Assembly: GCA_003220495.1 (NCBI GenBank)
Contig: QHSP01000064.1
Span: 2,880-44,288, forward strand
Source: Candidatus Rokuibacteriota bacterium
GTDB lineage: Bacteria; Methylomirabilota; Methylomirabilia; Rokubacteriales; CSP1-6
Reading direction: 5' to 3'
DNA length: 41,409 bases
The notes beneath the pieces were generated by a model. It saw nothing but the letters and a program-made list of their open reading frames with translations. It made no database searches and was not told where the DNA came from. Below, in pieces: positions 7,138 through 18,679 of the stretch (the first letter of the stretch is position 1; every line of letters starts with the position of its first letter). The translations under genes and the position numbers were made by a program.

Positions 7138-8331
7138 CTAGCCACCCTGACGGAGCCACTGTTCCGGATCCTGCGGCCTGCCCTGGTAGCGCACCTCGAA
7201 GTAGAGCCGAGGCCCGGCGAGCGATCCCGTATCTCCCACCGTGCCGATCCGCTGTCCCTGACGCACGTCCTCGCCTTCCCTCGCCTCGATATCGGCGATG
7301 TGGGCGTAGAGCGTGTAGTACTCGTTGCCGTGGTCCACGATGATCAGGTTACCGTATCCCTTGAACCATCCCGTATAGATGACGTGGCCGCCGTGCACCG
7401 CGAGGACTTCGCGGCCGACCGCCGCCTCGATGTCGACTCCATTCCGGAACGTCCGGGTGCCGAACCGCGGATGCACCTGCGCGCCGAACCCCGTGACGAT
7501 CCGCCCCTCCGTCGGCCACGGCAGGCGCCCCTTGAGCGCGCCGAACCCGATTCCTGGAGGCTCGATCCCACCCTTGGGTGGCGGAACCCTCGCCAGCTTG
7601 CGCTGCTTGGCCTGGAGCTCCCGGATGAACGCTTCGAGGCGGTGGGATGCTTCCGTCAACTCGCCCACCATGCGCTCGTGGTACGCGCGCTCGTCGCGTA
7701 CCTTCGCGAGGATCACTCGTCGCTTCGCGACCTCGCGGTCGACCTCCGCCTGCTCCCGTTTGGCCTCTTCGTGGAGGCTCGCCAGCTCCTGCTGCTGCGC
7801 CTCCTCCCGGCCTTTACGGTCCGCCAATTTCTCAGATGTAACACGATACTCTTGAATCAAGCGGGCGTCCAGGGCCGCGAGGCTCGCGAGATGGCGAACG
7901 GCGACCGCGCGCGTCGCCGGATCTTCGCCGCTGAGAATGACCGGTAACGCCCCGCCCTGGGCGTGAACCCGATACATCACTCGGAGCCGTCCCGCGAGCG
8001 CGTTGACCTGCCCGGCGCGCTGCCGCTCGAGCCGCGTGATCTCGCCGCGGAACATCTGGACGTCGCTCTGCGCCTTCTTGATCCGCGCCTCCAGACGCGC
8101 GGCTTCGCCCTTCTTGGCGGCGAGGCGCCGCTCGATCTCCTCGAGCTCGGCCAGCAGCGACGTTTCCCGCGCGCGCGCCGCCGCGGCCCGCTCCCGTTCC
8201 TCCTTGAGCTGCTTCTGCGTCTGCTGCAGCTTCCGCTGCTCGGCCTGGAGGGGATCGTCTCGCCTGGTCTGGGCCGCCGCGGGCACGACCGCGAGCACCG
8301 CCAGCGCGACCGCGAGCGTCGCGCGGCTCAT
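7138..8331 (-). CDS. EnvC-like murein hydrolase activator (degenerate M23/LytM)
   Basis: The 397-residue protein has a signal peptide (MSRATLAVALAVLAVVPAAAQ), a long coiled coil of about residues 30-250 rich in Lys, Glu, Arg and Gln, and a C-terminal LytM domain. In active LytM enzymes the zinc ligands are His in HxGxD and HxH. Here the first is RNGVD and the last is LYFEV, with histidines missing, while YAHIAD is retained. That is the hallmark of EnvC-type activators, which stimulate amidases instead of cutting peptidoglycan. The start ATG at 8331 overlaps the ftsX stop (ATGA), consistent with EnvC acting through FtsEX at the septum. Confidence 0.92.
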   Translation of the reverse strand: MSRATLAVALAVLAVVPAAAQTRRDDPLQAEQRKLQQTQKQLKEERERAAAARARETSLLAELEEIERRLAAKKGEAARLEARIKKAQSDVQMFRGEITRLERQRAGQVNALAGRLRVMYRVHAQGGALPVILSGEDPATRAVAVRHLASLAALDARLIQEYRVTSEKLADRKGREEAQQQELASLHEEAKREQAEVDREVAKRRVILAKVRDERAYHERMVGELTEASHRLEAFIRELQAKQRKLARVPPPKGGIEPPGIGFGALKGRLPWPTEGRIVTGFGAQVHPRFGTRTFRNGVDIEAAVGREVLAVHGGHVIYTGWFKGYGNLIIVDHGNEYYTLYAHIADIEAREGEDVRQGQRIGTVGDTGSLAGPRLYFEVRYQGRPQDPEQWLRQGG

Positions 8332-9212
8332 GGCTCGCGGCCGGCTCGCGCCAGCCAACCGCCGAGCCCGCCGAGCAAGGTTCCGGCGCCGAGGAGCGTG
8401 ATCACGCCGAGGGGTGTGAAAAAGACCAGCTGAGAGAGCCCGAGTGTGAGGTTGACGAGCGGCTCGAGGCGCGGCGCCACCAGCGAGTAGGTGAGGACGA
8501 GCGTGGCCAGGGCCAGGACCGCGCCGACGAGGCCTTGCATCATGCCCTGCAGCAGCAGCGGTAGCCGGATCGTCACCTCGGAGGCGCCGACGAGCCGCAT
8601 GATCTCGGTCTCGTGCCGCCGCGCGTGCAGGACCAGGGTCGTCGCCGTCGTGACCGTCAGGATCGCCGCGAAGCCGAGCACGGCGCCGACGCCGAGCCCG
8701 ATCGTCGTGAGAAGCCGTTGCCAGTGCGAGAGATGCTCGACCCAGTCGACGCTGCCGGCGACCTCGTCGGCTTCGGGCAACGCCGCCAGCCGCGCGACGA
8801 GCTCGCGCGCGCCCTCGGGGGTCGCGGCGGCGGCCGCCGGCGTCACCTCGAGCGAAGCGGGCAGCGGGTTCGCCGGAAGCTGATCGACGACACCCGCGTC
8901 CTTGCCGAGCACCTGCTTGAGCCCACGCAGCGCTTCGGCCTTGCCGACGAAGGTCACGGCGGCGACGCCGGGAGTCGCCCGAACCCGCTCGACCAGTGCG
9001 GCGACGTCGGAAGACGACGGCTCGCGCTTGAGATAGACGACGATGCGGACGCGATCACGCCAGCGCGCCACCGCGCGGTCGAGGTTGGACGACACGAGCC
9101 AGAAGCCGCCGAGCGCTGCCAGTGAGAGCGTGATCAGCACGATGGCGCTGACGGCGACGCGTCCGGCTCTGCGGAGGTCGCGGAGGGCCTCGCCGACCAG
9201 GAAGCCGACCAC
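8328..9212 (-). CDS. ftsX: Cell division ABC transporter permease FtsX
   Basis: The 294-residue protein has the FtsX layout: a first membrane helix at about 20-45, a periplasmic domain of roughly 130 residues, and three more helices towards the C terminus with the FtsX/MacB permease fold (ARRHETEIMRLVGAS cytoplasmic motif). It starts with GTG at 9212, five bases after the ftsE stop, and its stop overlaps the EnvC-like start. With FtsE it would couple ATP hydrolysis to activation of septal peptidoglycan hydrolysis through the downstream coiled-coil protein. Confidence 0.96.
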   Translation of the reverse strand: MVGFLVGEALRDLRRAGRVAVSAIVLITLSLAALGGFWLVSSNLDRAVARWRDRVRIVVYLKREPSSSDVAALVERVRATPGVAAVTFVGKAEALRGLKQVLGKDAGVVDQLPANPLPASLEVTPAAAAATPEGARELVARLAALPEADEVAGSVDWVEHLSHWQRLLTTIGLGVGAVLGFAAILTVTTATTLVLHARRHETEIMRLVGASEVTIRLPLLLQGMMQGLVGAVLALATLVLTYSLVAPRLEPLVNLTLGLSQLVFFTPLGVITLLGAGTLLGGLGGWLARAGREP

Positions 9213-9216
9213 GCGG

Positions 9217-9888
9217 TCAGCCCTCGTCCTTCACGACGTGGCCGGCATCGAGCGTCACGGTGCGGCGCTTGAGCGCCGCCGCCAGGCGCGCCTGGTGGGT
9301 CGCCAGCACGATCGTGGTCCCGCCCGAGCCGATGTCCTTGAGCGCCTCGAGGATCTCGGCGGCCATCGACTCGTCGAGGTTTCCGGTCGGCTCGTCCGCG
9401 AGGAGGAGCGGCGGGCGTCTCACGATCGCCCGAGCCAGCGCCGCGCGCTGCGCCTCGCCCTGGGAGAGCTGCGCGGGGTAGGCCTGAGCCCGCGACGACA
9501 TGCCGACGATGCGGAGCGCGTCGAAGACGCGCTCGGTGATCTCGCGCCGCGGAGCGCCGAGCACCCGCAGGACGAAGGCCACGTTCTCGTAGACGGTGCG
9601 AACGGGCAGCAGCTTGGCGTCCTGGAAGACGACGCCGATCGACCGGCGAAGCGCCGCCACCTGGGAGCGCCGCATCGGGACCAGGTCGTAGCCGAGGACC
9701 TCGATGTCGCCCTCCGAGGGCAGGTCGTCCCGGTAGAGGAGCCGGAGCAGGGTCGTCTTGCCGGCCCCGCTGGCGCCCGTCAAGACCACGAACTCGCCCT
9801 TGGCGATCCGGAACGACACCTCGCGCAGCGCAGGGACCTTCACGGGCCCGACCGAGTACACCTTCGAAACCCGGTGAACCTCAATCAT
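9217..9888 (-). CDS. ftsE: Cell division ABC transporter ATPase FtsE
   Basis: The 223-residue ABC ATPase has Walker A GASGAGKTT (about 37-45), Q loop VFQDAKLLP, signature LSQGEAQR (usually LSGGEQQR, so one Gly is Gln), Walker B LLLADEPTGNLD and the switch His in ATHQ. Position immediately before ftsX identifies it as FtsE rather than a LolD-like transporter. ATG 9888 is preceded by a consensus TATAAT 13 bases upstream and by no Shine-Dalgarno sequence, so it may be transcribed separately from gatB, which ends 29 bases upstream. Confidence 0.96.
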   Translation of the reverse strand: MIEVHRVSKVYSVGPVKVPALREVSFRIAKGEFVVLTGASGAGKTTLLRLLYRDDLPSEGDIEVLGYDLVPMRRSQVAALRRSIGVVFQDAKLLPVRTVYENVAFVLRVLGAPRREITERVFDALRIVGMSSRAQAYPAQLSQGEAQRAALARAIVRRPPLLLADEPTGNLDESMAAEILEALKDIGSGGTTIVLATHQARLAAALKRRTVTLDAGHVVKDEG

Positions 9889-9901
9889 GGCGGGCGGTTC
9901 G

Positions 9902-9907
9902 ATTATA
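9902..9907 (-). promoter_or_regulatory. TATAAT -10 element of ftsE
   Basis: A perfect TATAAT lies 13 bases before the ftsE ATG, inside the 29-base gap after gatB. No good -35 is seen at 16-18 bases. Transcription would begin about 6 bases before the ATG, giving a leaderless or near-leaderless mRNA. Confidence 0.45.
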
Positions 9908-9917
9908 GCCGCGGGCC

Positions 9918-11402
9918 TCAGGTTTGCGAGAGCTTGTCCTCCAGGAGCCGGTTCACGAGCGCGGGGTTGGCCTTGCCTCGAGTGGCCTTCATGACCTGCC
10001 CGACGAGGGCCCCCTTGGCTTCCTTCTTGCCCCGGCGGTAGTCCTCGATCGCCTTCGAATTGGCGGCCATCACCGAATCGATCACCTGCCCCAGAGCGCC
10101 CTCGTCGGCGACCTGCGTGAGGCCGTCGCGCTCGACGATCGTCGGCGCGTCCTGGCCCGAGTCGAACATCTTCTGGAATACGTCCTTGGCGATCTTGCCG
10201 CTGATGGTCGAGTTCTCGATCAAGCGCAGCAGGCCGACCAGATGGCGCGGCGGAATCGGCGAGCCCCGAACCGCCTGCTCGTCGTCGCCGGGCAGGACAC
10301 GAAGGAGCTCCGACATGATCCAGTTCGAGAGCACCTTGGGCCGGTCGGCGGCGGTGCCCGAGGCCGGAGCCCACTCGCGCAGCGCGGCTTCGTAGTAGTC
10401 CACGAGCGCCCGCGACTGCGTGAGCACCTCCGCGTCGTAGGGCGGCAGACCGTACTGGGCGACCACCCGCTGCCGCCAGGCGCGCGGCAGCTCTGGAAGC
10501 CCCGCCCGGATCTCCTCGACCCAGCGCCGGTCGATCTGGAGCGGCACCAGGTCGGGCTCGGGGAAATAGCGATAGTCGTGCGCGAACTCCTTGGAGCGCA
10601 TCGAGCGCGTGTAGCCGCGCTCGGCCTCCCACAGGCGGGTCTCCTGCGCGATGCGCTCGCCCGCGTCGAGCGCCTGCGCCTGGCGCCGCACTTCGAACTC
10701 GAGCGCTCGCTGGACGTTGCGGAACGAGTTCAGGTTCTTGATCTCGACCTTCGTCCCGAGCTTCGCGCTCCCGCGGGGCCGGATCGAGACGTTCGCATCG
10801 CACCGGAGCGAGCCCTCCTCCATGTTGCCGTCGCAGACCCCCAGAAAGACGAGCACGGCGCGGAAGGCTCTGAGGTAGGCCGCGGCCTCCTCCGGTGACG
10901 AGAGCTCCGGTCGCGACACGGTCTCCATGAGCGCGACGCCGGAGCGGTTGAAGTCGACCAGGCTCGCCTGTGCGGTCTCGAGCGTGCCCTCGTGGAGGAG
11001 CTTGCCGACGTCCTCCTCGAGGTGGAGTCGCTGGATCCCGATCGAGCGCGCTCCGCCCTCGATGTCGATCTCGAGGAAGCCGTCCTCGGCCAGCGGCTCC
11101 TCGTACTGGCTGATCTGGTAGTTCTTCGGCATGTCCGGGTAGTAGTAGTGCTTGCGGGCGAAGCGGCACGCCTCGTTGACGCGACAGCCGAACGCGAGCG
11201 CGGTGCGGATCCCGAACTCCACGGCCCGACGGTTCACGACCGGGAGCACCCCGGGCAGGCCGAGACACACCGGGCAAGTCTGGGTGTTGGGCCGCGCGCC
11301 GAACGTCGTCGGGCAGCCGCAGAACATCTTCGAGCGGGTCGAGAGCTGCGCGTGGACCTCGAGGCCGATCACCGTCTCGTAGGGTGTTGCCGCGGGGCTC
11401 AC
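9918..11402 (-). CDS. gatB: Aspartyl/glutamyl-tRNA amidotransferase subunit B
   Basis: The 494-residue protein shows the GatB opening [21 protein letters not shown] and a zinc site made by CGCPTTFG and TCPVCLG. The catalytic kinase domain is followed by the helical and YqeY-like tail domains (about 370-494, ending in [17 protein letters not shown]). It activates Glu-tRNA(Gln) or Asp-tRNA(Asn) by phosphorylation so ammonia from GatA can amidate it. The GTG start at 11402 overlaps the gatA stop as GTGA, giving subunit-coupled synthesis. Confidence 0.98.
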   Translation of the reverse strand: MSPAATPYETVIGLEVHAQLSTRSKMFCGCPTTFGARPNTQTCPVCLGLPGVLPVVNRRAVEFGIRTALAFGCRVNEACRFARKHYYYPDMPKNYQISQYEEPLAEDGFLEIDIEGGARSIGIQRLHLEEDVGKLLHEGTLETAQASLVDFNRSGVALMETVSRPELSSPEEAAAYLRAFRAVLVFLGVCDGNMEEGSLRCDANVSIRPRGSAKLGTKVEIKNLNSFRNVQRALEFEVRRQAQALDAGERIAQETRLWEAERGYTRSMRSKEFAHDYRYFPEPDLVPLQIDRRWVEEIRAGLPELPRAWRQRVVAQYGLPPYDAEVLTQSRALVDYYEAALREWAPASGTAADRPKVLSNWIMSELLRVLPGDDEQAVRGSPIPPRHLVGLLRLIENSTISGKIAKDVFQKMFDSGQDAPTIVERDGLTQVADEGALGQVIDSVMAANSKAIEDYRRGKKEAKGALVGQVMKATRGKANPALVNRLLEDKLSQT

Positions 11403-12847
11403 GCGAGCTCCGGACGGCGCGACCGCCACGTGGTCGCCTGCTCGTAGGCGTAGGCCGCGCGCAGCACGCGAGCCTCGTCGAGCGGGCGGCCGAGCACCTG
11501 CAGGCCGATCGGCAGCCCCGTCGCGCTGAAGCCGCACGGCACCGAGATCCCGGGGATCCCGGACAGGTTGCCCGGAATCGTGAAGACGTCGTTGAGGTAC
11601 ATCGACAGCGGGTCTTCCTTCTCGCCGTGCTTGAACGCGACGTTCGGCGTCGTCGGCGCGACGATCAGATCGACGCGCGCGAACGCGGCGGCGAACTCGC
11701 GGCGCACGAGCGTCCGGACACTCTGCGCCTTGCCGTAGTAGGCGTCGTAGTATCCGGCCGACAGCGCGTAGGTGCCGAGCATGATCCGGCGCTTGACCTC
11801 GGCGCCGAAGCCCGCGGAGCGGCTCCGGCTCTCCATCTCGACGAGATCGCGGCCGGCCACGCGCAGTCCGAACTTCACTCCGTCGTATCGCGCGAGATTC
11901 GACGAGGCCTCGGCCGGAAGGATCACGTAGTACGCCGCCAGCGAATGCCGCGTGGTCGGCAAGGCGACGCGCTCGATCCGGGCGCCGAGCCCCTTCAGCA
12001 CGTCGATCGCCTGTCGAACCGCGCGCTCGACATCCGGGTCCATCCCGTCGATGAAGTACTCGTCGGGGAGGCCGAGCGTGAGGCCCGCGACGCCCTTCGA
12101 GAGCTCCGCCGCGTAGTCGGGCACGGGCGCCTGGATCGACGTGGCGTCGCGCCGGTCGTGACCGGCCACCGCGCCGAGCAGGATCGCGGTGTCCGTGACG
12201 TCCTGGGCGAAGGGGCCGATCTGGTCGAGCGAGGAGGCCAGGGCGATCAGCCCGTAGCGCGACACGCGGCCGTAGGTCGGCTTCAGGCCGACCACGCCAC
12301 AGAACGCGGCGGGCTGTCGGATCGAGCCGCCGGTGTCGCTTCCGTACGCGCCCGCCGCGAGCCCACCGGCCACCGCCGCGGCCGAGCCTCCCGACGATCC
12401 GCCGGGCACGCGCGCCAGATCCCACGGGTTGCGCGTCGGGTGAAAAGCCGAATGCTCGGTGGACGAGCCCATCGCGAACTCGTCCAGGTTGGTCTTGCCC
12501 AGGATCACCGCGCCGGCCGCGCGCAGCCGCTCGACGGTGGTCGCGTTGTAGGGCGGCACGAAGCGCTCGAGCATCTTCGACCCGGCCGTCGTCCTCACGC
12601 CGGCCGTGCACATGACGTCCTTGAGCGCGATCGGCGCGCCGTCCAGCGGCCCACGCGGCGAGCCGGCGCGCCAGCGAAGGTCGGACTCGCGCGCGGCCGT
12701 CAGCGCCTGCTCGCGCACGACCGTGAGGTACGCGCCGACCTTGCCGTCGAGGGCGCCGATCCGCGAGAGATAGTCCTCCGCGACCGCGCTCGGTGTGAGG
12801 TCGCCCCGGCGATAGGCGTCGGTCAGCTCGTGGATCGGCTGGTGCAT
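11399..12847 (-). CDS. gatA: Aspartyl/glutamyl-tRNA amidotransferase subunit A
   Basis: The 482-residue amidase-signature enzyme hydrolyses glutamine and passes ammonia to GatB. The Ser-cisSer-Lys triad is visible: Lys in [12 protein letters not shown], cis-Ser in [15 protein letters not shown] and nucleophile Ser in [16 protein letters not shown]. Length is standard. ATG 12847 overlaps the gatC stop (TGATG), and the gene overlaps gatB at its other end, so C-A-B is one tightly coupled unit. Confidence 0.98.
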   Translation of the reverse strand: MHQPIHELTDAYRRGDLTPSAVAEDYLSRIGALDGKVGAYLTVVREQALTAARESDLRWRAGSPRGPLDGAPIALKDVMCTAGVRTTAGSKMLERFVPPYNATTVERLRAAGAVILGKTNLDEFAMGSSTEHSAFHPTRNPWDLARVPGGSSGGSAAAVAGGLAAGAYGSDTGGSIRQPAAFCGVVGLKPTYGRVSRYGLIALASSLDQIGPFAQDVTDTAILLGAVAGHDRRDATSIQAPVPDYAAELSKGVAGLTLGLPDEYFIDGMDPDVERAVRQAIDVLKGLGARIERVALPTTRHSLAAYYVILPAEASSNLARYDGVKFGLRVAGRDLVEMESRSRSAGFGAEVKRRIMLGTYALSAGYYDAYYGKAQSVRTLVRREFAAAFARVDLIVAPTTPNVAFKHGEKEDPLSMYLNDVFTIPGNLSGIPGISVPCGFSATGLPIGLQVLGRPLDEARVLRAAYAYEQATTWRSRRPELA

Positions 12848-13134
12848 CACTCCTCGATGATCCGCGGCACGCGAAAGAAGTCGCCGCTCGGGTCCGGCGC
12901 GTTGGCGAGCGCAGCGTCCTGGGGCAAGCACGGCTCGACCTCGTCCTCGCGCATCACGTTGACGATGTCCACCGCGTGCGACGTGGGCTCGATGCCTTCG
13001 GTCGGCACGGCGCGAAGCGTATCCAGGTGAGCGAGGATCGAGTTGAGCTCCACGCGCATCCGCTCGAGCTCGGGCTCGGTCAGGGCCAGGCGCGTCAGGC
13101 GCGCCACGTGCTCGACGTCCTTGCGGTCGATCAT
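12847..13134 (-). CDS. gatC: Aspartyl/glutamyl-tRNA amidotransferase subunit C
   Basis: The 95-residue protein wraps around GatA and GatB. It has the GatC pattern: [16 protein letters not shown] at the N terminus, [21 protein letters not shown] in the middle and an acidic C-terminal segment ending [10 protein letters not shown]. It starts 4 bases after the pcrA stop, so it appears to be co-transcribed with the helicase. Confidence 0.97.
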   Translation of the reverse strand: MIDRKDVEHVARLTRLALTEPELERMRVELNSILAHLDTLRAVPTEGIEPTSHAVDIVNVMREDEVEPCLPQDAALANAPDPSGDFFRVPRIIEE

Positions 13135-13138
13135 CGCC

Positions 13139-15301
13139 TCACAGCTCCTCGAGATGCGCGTACTGGACCGAGAGCCGCTTGCGGCCGACGCTCGCGAACC
13201 CGACCGTCACGACGTAGTCGGAGCCGTCCCGCTCGATGCCGACCACCAGCCCTTCGCCGAACCGCGCGTGGCGTACGCGGGATCCGACCCGGAACGGCAG
13301 GTCCTCGCCGATCGTGTCGGCGGCCGCGGCGTAGGCGGCCGCGTCCTCGGCGTAGCCAGGGGGCGCTTCGCGCCGCGTGTTCAGCGAGACGAGCTGATTT
13401 TCCGGTATCTCGCGCAGGAACCGCGAGGGCTCGCCGACGCCGTAGCCGTGGATCCGGCGATGGAGCGCGTACGACAGATAGAGGCGCTCGCGGGCGCGCG
13501 TCACTCCCACGTAGCAGAGACGGCGCTCCTCCTCGATCTCGTCCTCGTCGTTCATCGACCGGGCGTGCGGAAACACGCCCTCCTCCATGCCGGTCAGGAA
13601 CACGGCCGGGAATTCGAGCCCCTTGGCCGAGTGGAGGGTCATCAGGGTGACACGCGCGCCCTCGTCCTTCAGCTCGTCGATATCGGCCATCAGCGCGATC
13701 CCGTCCAGGAACCCTTCGAGGGTCGGGCTCGGGTCCGCGTGCATGTAGTCCTCGGCGGCGGCGATCAGCTCCTCGAGGTTCTCCAGGCGCGCCTCGGCCT
13801 CGGGTGAGCGTTCGACGCGGAGCGCTTCGCGGTAGCCCGTGGCGTCCAGCAGCTGATCGATGAACGCGGGCGGCGCCGTCGCGCCTCGCCGATCGGCCAG
13901 CCCGCGGATCAGCGCCGCGAAATCTTCGAGCCCTCGCCGCGCCTTGCCCGTGATCGCGGCCGGCGGCTCGGCGGCCACGGCGAGCAGGGCCCGGCCGGCG
14001 CGGGCCTCGTCCAGGCGGGCGAGCGTCGCCGGCCCGATCCCCCGCACCGGCGTCTGCGTGGCGCGCCGGAACGCGACATCGTCCGCCGGGTTGACCGCCA
14101 GGCGCACGTACGCGAGCGCGTCCCTGATTTCCTTACGCTCGTAAAAACGCACGCCCCCCACGATGCCGTACGGAATGCGCGCGCGACGCAGCGCGTCCTC
14201 GAGCACGCGGGACTGCGCGTTGGTGCGGTAGAAGACGGCCACGCCGTTCCACGGCACCCCCTCACCCCGCAGCCCGAGGATCGTCTGGGCGACGAAGTTC
14301 GACTCCTCGTGCTCGTCCCAGGCGCGGTAGACCTTCGGCGGATCCCCCTCGGCGTTCTCGGTCCAGAGGGTCTTGTCCTTGCGCTGCCGGTTGTGATCGA
14401 TCACCGCCGAGGCCAGCGAGAGGATGCGCCGGGTCGAGCGATAATTCTGCTCGAGCTTCACCACCCGTGTGCCCGGATAGTCCTGCTCGAAGTCGAGGAT
14501 GTTCCGGATGTCCGCGCCGCGCCAGCGGTAAACACTCTGGTCAGGATCTCCGACGACGCACACGTTCCGGTGCTCGCCGGTCAGGAGCCGGATGATCCGG
14601 TACTGGGCGCGGTTCGTGTCCTGGTACTCGTCGACGAGGACGTGGCGCCAGAGGCCGCGATACCAGGCGACCGCCTCGGGGACCTCTTCGTAAAGCTTCA
14701 CCGTCTTGAGGAGAAGGTCGTCGAAGTCCACCGCGCCGACCGCGCGCAGTCGATCCTCGTACCGGCCGAAGACGAGCGCGATCTTCTCCTCCCACGGCCC
14801 GCGCGACCGCTGCCGGGCCGCGTCCACGTCCATCATGTGGTTCTTCCAGTAGCTGATGCGCTGGGTGACCGTGCCGGGCGTGGTGGCGCGATCGGCGAGG
14901 TCCATCTCCTTCATGCACTCCTTGACCAGGCTCTCGCGGTCGTCCTCGTCGTAGATCACGAAATGCGGCGGCAGCCCGATGTGCCGCCCGTGCTGGCGGA
15001 GGATCCGGACGCACGCCGAGTGGAACGTCGCGATGAGCGGCGCCTTCAACCCGACCGGCAGCAGCAGCGCTTCGACCCGGCGGGCCATCTCGCCGGCGGC
15101 CTTGTTGGTGAACGTGACGGCGAGCAGGTTCCGCGGCGAGACGCCCTGCTCGCCCGTGAGCCAGGCGATCCGGTACGCGATGACGCGCGTCTTGCCGCTT
15201 CCGGCGCCGGCGAGGACGAGGAGCGGCCCGTCGCCGGCGGTGACGGCCTCGCGCTGCGGGGGATTCAGATCGTCGAGGAGGCGCGTGAGCTCGGCAGACA
15301 C
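13139..15301 (-). CDS. pcrA: UvrD/PcrA-family superfamily 1 DNA helicase
   Basis: The 720-residue 3'-5' helicase has motif Q/I (LNPPQREAV ... AGAGSGKTRV), motif II VDEYQDTN, motif III VGDPDQSVYRWRGA, motif IV EQNYRST, motif V TLHSAKGLEFPAVFLTGMEEG and motif VI YVGVTRARERLYLS, and a C-terminal Tudor-like RNA polymerase-binding segment (VRHARFGEGLVVGIE). Length is typical of PcrA/UvrD. GTG 15301 was chosen because conserved sequence starts just after it; a longer frame upstream lies in non-conserved, hairpin-bearing sequence. Role: repair, replication fork and transcription-coupled repair. Confidence 0.96.
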   Translation of the reverse strand: MSAELTRLLDDLNPPQREAVTAGDGPLLVLAGAGSGKTRVIAYRIAWLTGEQGVSPRNLLAVTFTNKAAGEMARRVEALLLPVGLKAPLIATFHSACVRILRQHGRHIGLPPHFVIYDEDDRESLVKECMKEMDLADRATTPGTVTQRISYWKNHMMDVDAARQRSRGPWEEKIALVFGRYEDRLRAVGAVDFDDLLLKTVKLYEEVPEAVAWYRGLWRHVLVDEYQDTNRAQYRIIRLLTGEHRNVCVVGDPDQSVYRWRGADIRNILDFEQDYPGTRVVKLEQNYRSTRRILSLASAVIDHNRQRKDKTLWTENAEGDPPKVYRAWDEHEESNFVAQTILGLRGEGVPWNGVAVFYRTNAQSRVLEDALRRARIPYGIVGGVRFYERKEIRDALAYVRLAVNPADDVAFRRATQTPVRGIGPATLARLDEARAGRALLAVAAEPPAAITGKARRGLEDFAALIRGLADRRGATAPPAFIDQLLDATGYREALRVERSPEAEARLENLEELIAAAEDYMHADPSPTLEGFLDGIALMADIDELKDEGARVTLMTLHSAKGLEFPAVFLTGMEEGVFPHARSMNDEDEIEEERRLCYVGVTRARERLYLSYALHRRIHGYGVGEPSRFLREIPENQLVSLNTRREAPPGYAEDAAAYAAAADTIGEDLPFRVGSRVRHARFGEGLVVGIERDGSDYVVTVGFASVGRKRLSVQYAHLEEL

Positions 15302-15342
15302 CGGTCGATTGTACCGGGCGATCGGGGCCTCGCCAATACGAA

Positions 15343-15372
15343 GCCGGGCGGCGGAGTCGCTCGCCGCCCGGC
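15343..15372 (-). terminator. Hairpin between glmS and pcrA
   Basis: GCCGGGCGGCG (15343-15353) and CGCCGCCCGGC (15362-15372) form a perfect 11-bp stem with an 8-base loop, 12 bases after the glmS stop. Only two T residues follow on the minus strand, so termination would be partial. Confidence 0.5.
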
Positions 15373-15383
15373 CGGCGCTCGGG

Positions 15384-17222
<1,839 letters not shown>

Positions 17223-17230
17223 GGCTGACC

Positions 17231-18604
17231 TCAGTGTTCCTCGCGCTTCTTGGCTTTCCGCGCTGCCCAGCCGTCCTTGACGACCTGCGGGGCGCGTCCA
17301 ACAGCGAGGGCTCCCGGTGGGACGTCCTTGGTGATCGTGGAGCCGGCTCCGATATAGGCGCCCTCGCCAACCGTGACCGGGGCAACGAGACTCGTGTTCG
17401 TGCCGATGAAGGCTCGATCGCCGATCTTGGTCTCGTGCTTGGCGACGCCGTCGTAGTTGCACGTGATCGTGCCGGCGCCGACGTTGACGCCTTCGCCCAC
17501 GGTCGCGTCGCCGACGTAGGAGAGGTGCGGCACCTTCGAGCCGCGCCCGAGCGTCGACTTCTTGAGCTCGACGAAATTGCCGACCTTCGCCCTCGGTCCC
17601 ACGTGCGACAGCGGGCGCAGATGGCAGAACGGCCCGAGCGTCGCGGCCTCTTCGATCGCCGATTCCCGCACCACGCAGTACGGGAGCAAGGTGACGCGCT
17701 CGGCGATGCGCGACGAGCTCACGTGACAGCCGACCCCGATGACGCACTCGCCGCCGATGGTCGACGGTCCCTCGATCACCACCTGGGGATAGATCGTGGT
17801 GTCCGGACCGATCGTGACGGTGTCCTCGATGTACGTGCTGGCCGGGTCGAGGATGGTGACGCCGCTCTCCATCAGCCGGTCGAGGGTCCGGCGGCGCTGG
17901 ACCGTCGCCACCGCCGCCAGCTGCTTGCGGTCGTTCACGCCGGCTGCCTCGCCGGGATCTCGTGTCACGACCGCTTCGACGCGCCCGCCGGCGCGGGCCA
18001 GGATGCCGATCACGTCCGTCAGGTAATACTCACCCTGGTCGTTGTCCGGGCGCACCCGGTCGAGCGCCGGCCAGAGCCGCGAGGCGGCGAAGCAGTAGAC
18101 CGAGGTGTTGATCTCGGCGATCTTCTTCTCGGCGGCCGTTGCGTCCCGCTCCTCGACGATCCGCTTCACGCGTCCGCCCTTCCTCGCGATTCGCCCGTAG
18201 CCGTGCGGCTCGGCGACGACGGCGGTCAGCACCGTCGCGGCGGCGCGGCTCTTTCGATGGTGGTCGACCAGCCGCTCGATCGTCTCCGTGGACAGGAGCG
18301 GCATGTCACCCGGCAGGACGAGGATCGTGCCGTCGCCGCATTCGAGGCGCGCCTGCTGGACGGCGTGGCCGCTCCCGAGCCGCTCGCGCTGCACGACCGA
18401 GCGCACGTCGGATCCGGCCACGGTCACAACGTCGTCGGCGTTCGGTCCCACGACCAGGACGATCCGATCGGCAAGGGCTCGAGCGGTGCGGAGGGGGTAG
18501 GCGATCAGGGGGCGGCCGCACAGGGGGTGGAGCACCTTGGGCTGCCGCGAGCGCATGCGCTTGCCCTCGCCGGCGGCAAGAATGACAGCGGTCACCTGGC
18601 TCAT
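17231..18604 (-). CDS. glmU: Bifunctional N-acetylglucosamine-1-phosphate uridyltransferase / glucosamine-1-phosphate acetyltransferase
   Basis: The 457-residue protein has an N-terminal uridyltransferase domain (AVILAAGEGKRMRS, PGDMPLLS, EINTSVYCF, NDQGEYYLTD) and a C-terminal left-handed beta-helix acetyltransferase with hexapeptide repeats, the NFVELKK motif, KVPHLSYVGD with the catalytic His, and NVGAGTITCNYDG. It performs the last two steps to UDP-GlcNAc, used for peptidoglycan and lipid A. The ATG at 18604 lies 12 bases after a TAGAAT box with no Shine-Dalgarno, so translation may start on a leaderless message. Confidence 0.97.
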   Translation of the reverse strand: MSQVTAVILAAGEGKRMRSRQPKVLHPLCGRPLIAYPLRTARALADRIVLVVGPNADDVVTVAGSDVRSVVQRERLGSGHAVQQARLECGDGTILVLPGDMPLLSTETIERLVDHHRKSRAAATVLTAVVAEPHGYGRIARKGGRVKRIVEERDATAAEKKIAEINTSVYCFAASRLWPALDRVRPDNDQGEYYLTDVIGILARAGGRVEAVVTRDPGEAAGVNDRKQLAAVATVQRRRTLDRLMESGVTILDPASTYIEDTVTIGPDTTIYPQVVIEGPSTIGGECVIGVGCHVSSSRIAERVTLLPYCVVRESAIEEAATLGPFCHLRPLSHVGPRAKVGNFVELKKSTLGRGSKVPHLSYVGDATVGEGVNVGAGTITCNYDGVAKHETKIGDRAFIGTNTSLVAPVTVGEGAYIGAGSTITKDVPPGALAVGRAPQVVKDGWAARKAKKREEH

Positions 18605-18616
18605 CGGGTATGAATC

Positions 18617-18644
18617 ATTCTACCCTGGACCACCCGGGTCACAA
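18617..18644 (-). promoter_or_regulatory. Promoter of glmU-glmS
   Basis: On the minus strand TTGTGA (18644-18639) and TAGAAT (18622-18617) are separated by 16 bases. The -10 box ends 12 bases before the glmU ATG. A small stem, CCCCCG-AAA-CGGGGG (18654-18668), lies upstream in the gap after rluD and could separate the two transcription units. Confidence 0.5.
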
Positions 18645-18679
18645 TCAGGGTTTCCCCCGAAACGGGGGCTCGTCCGCCC

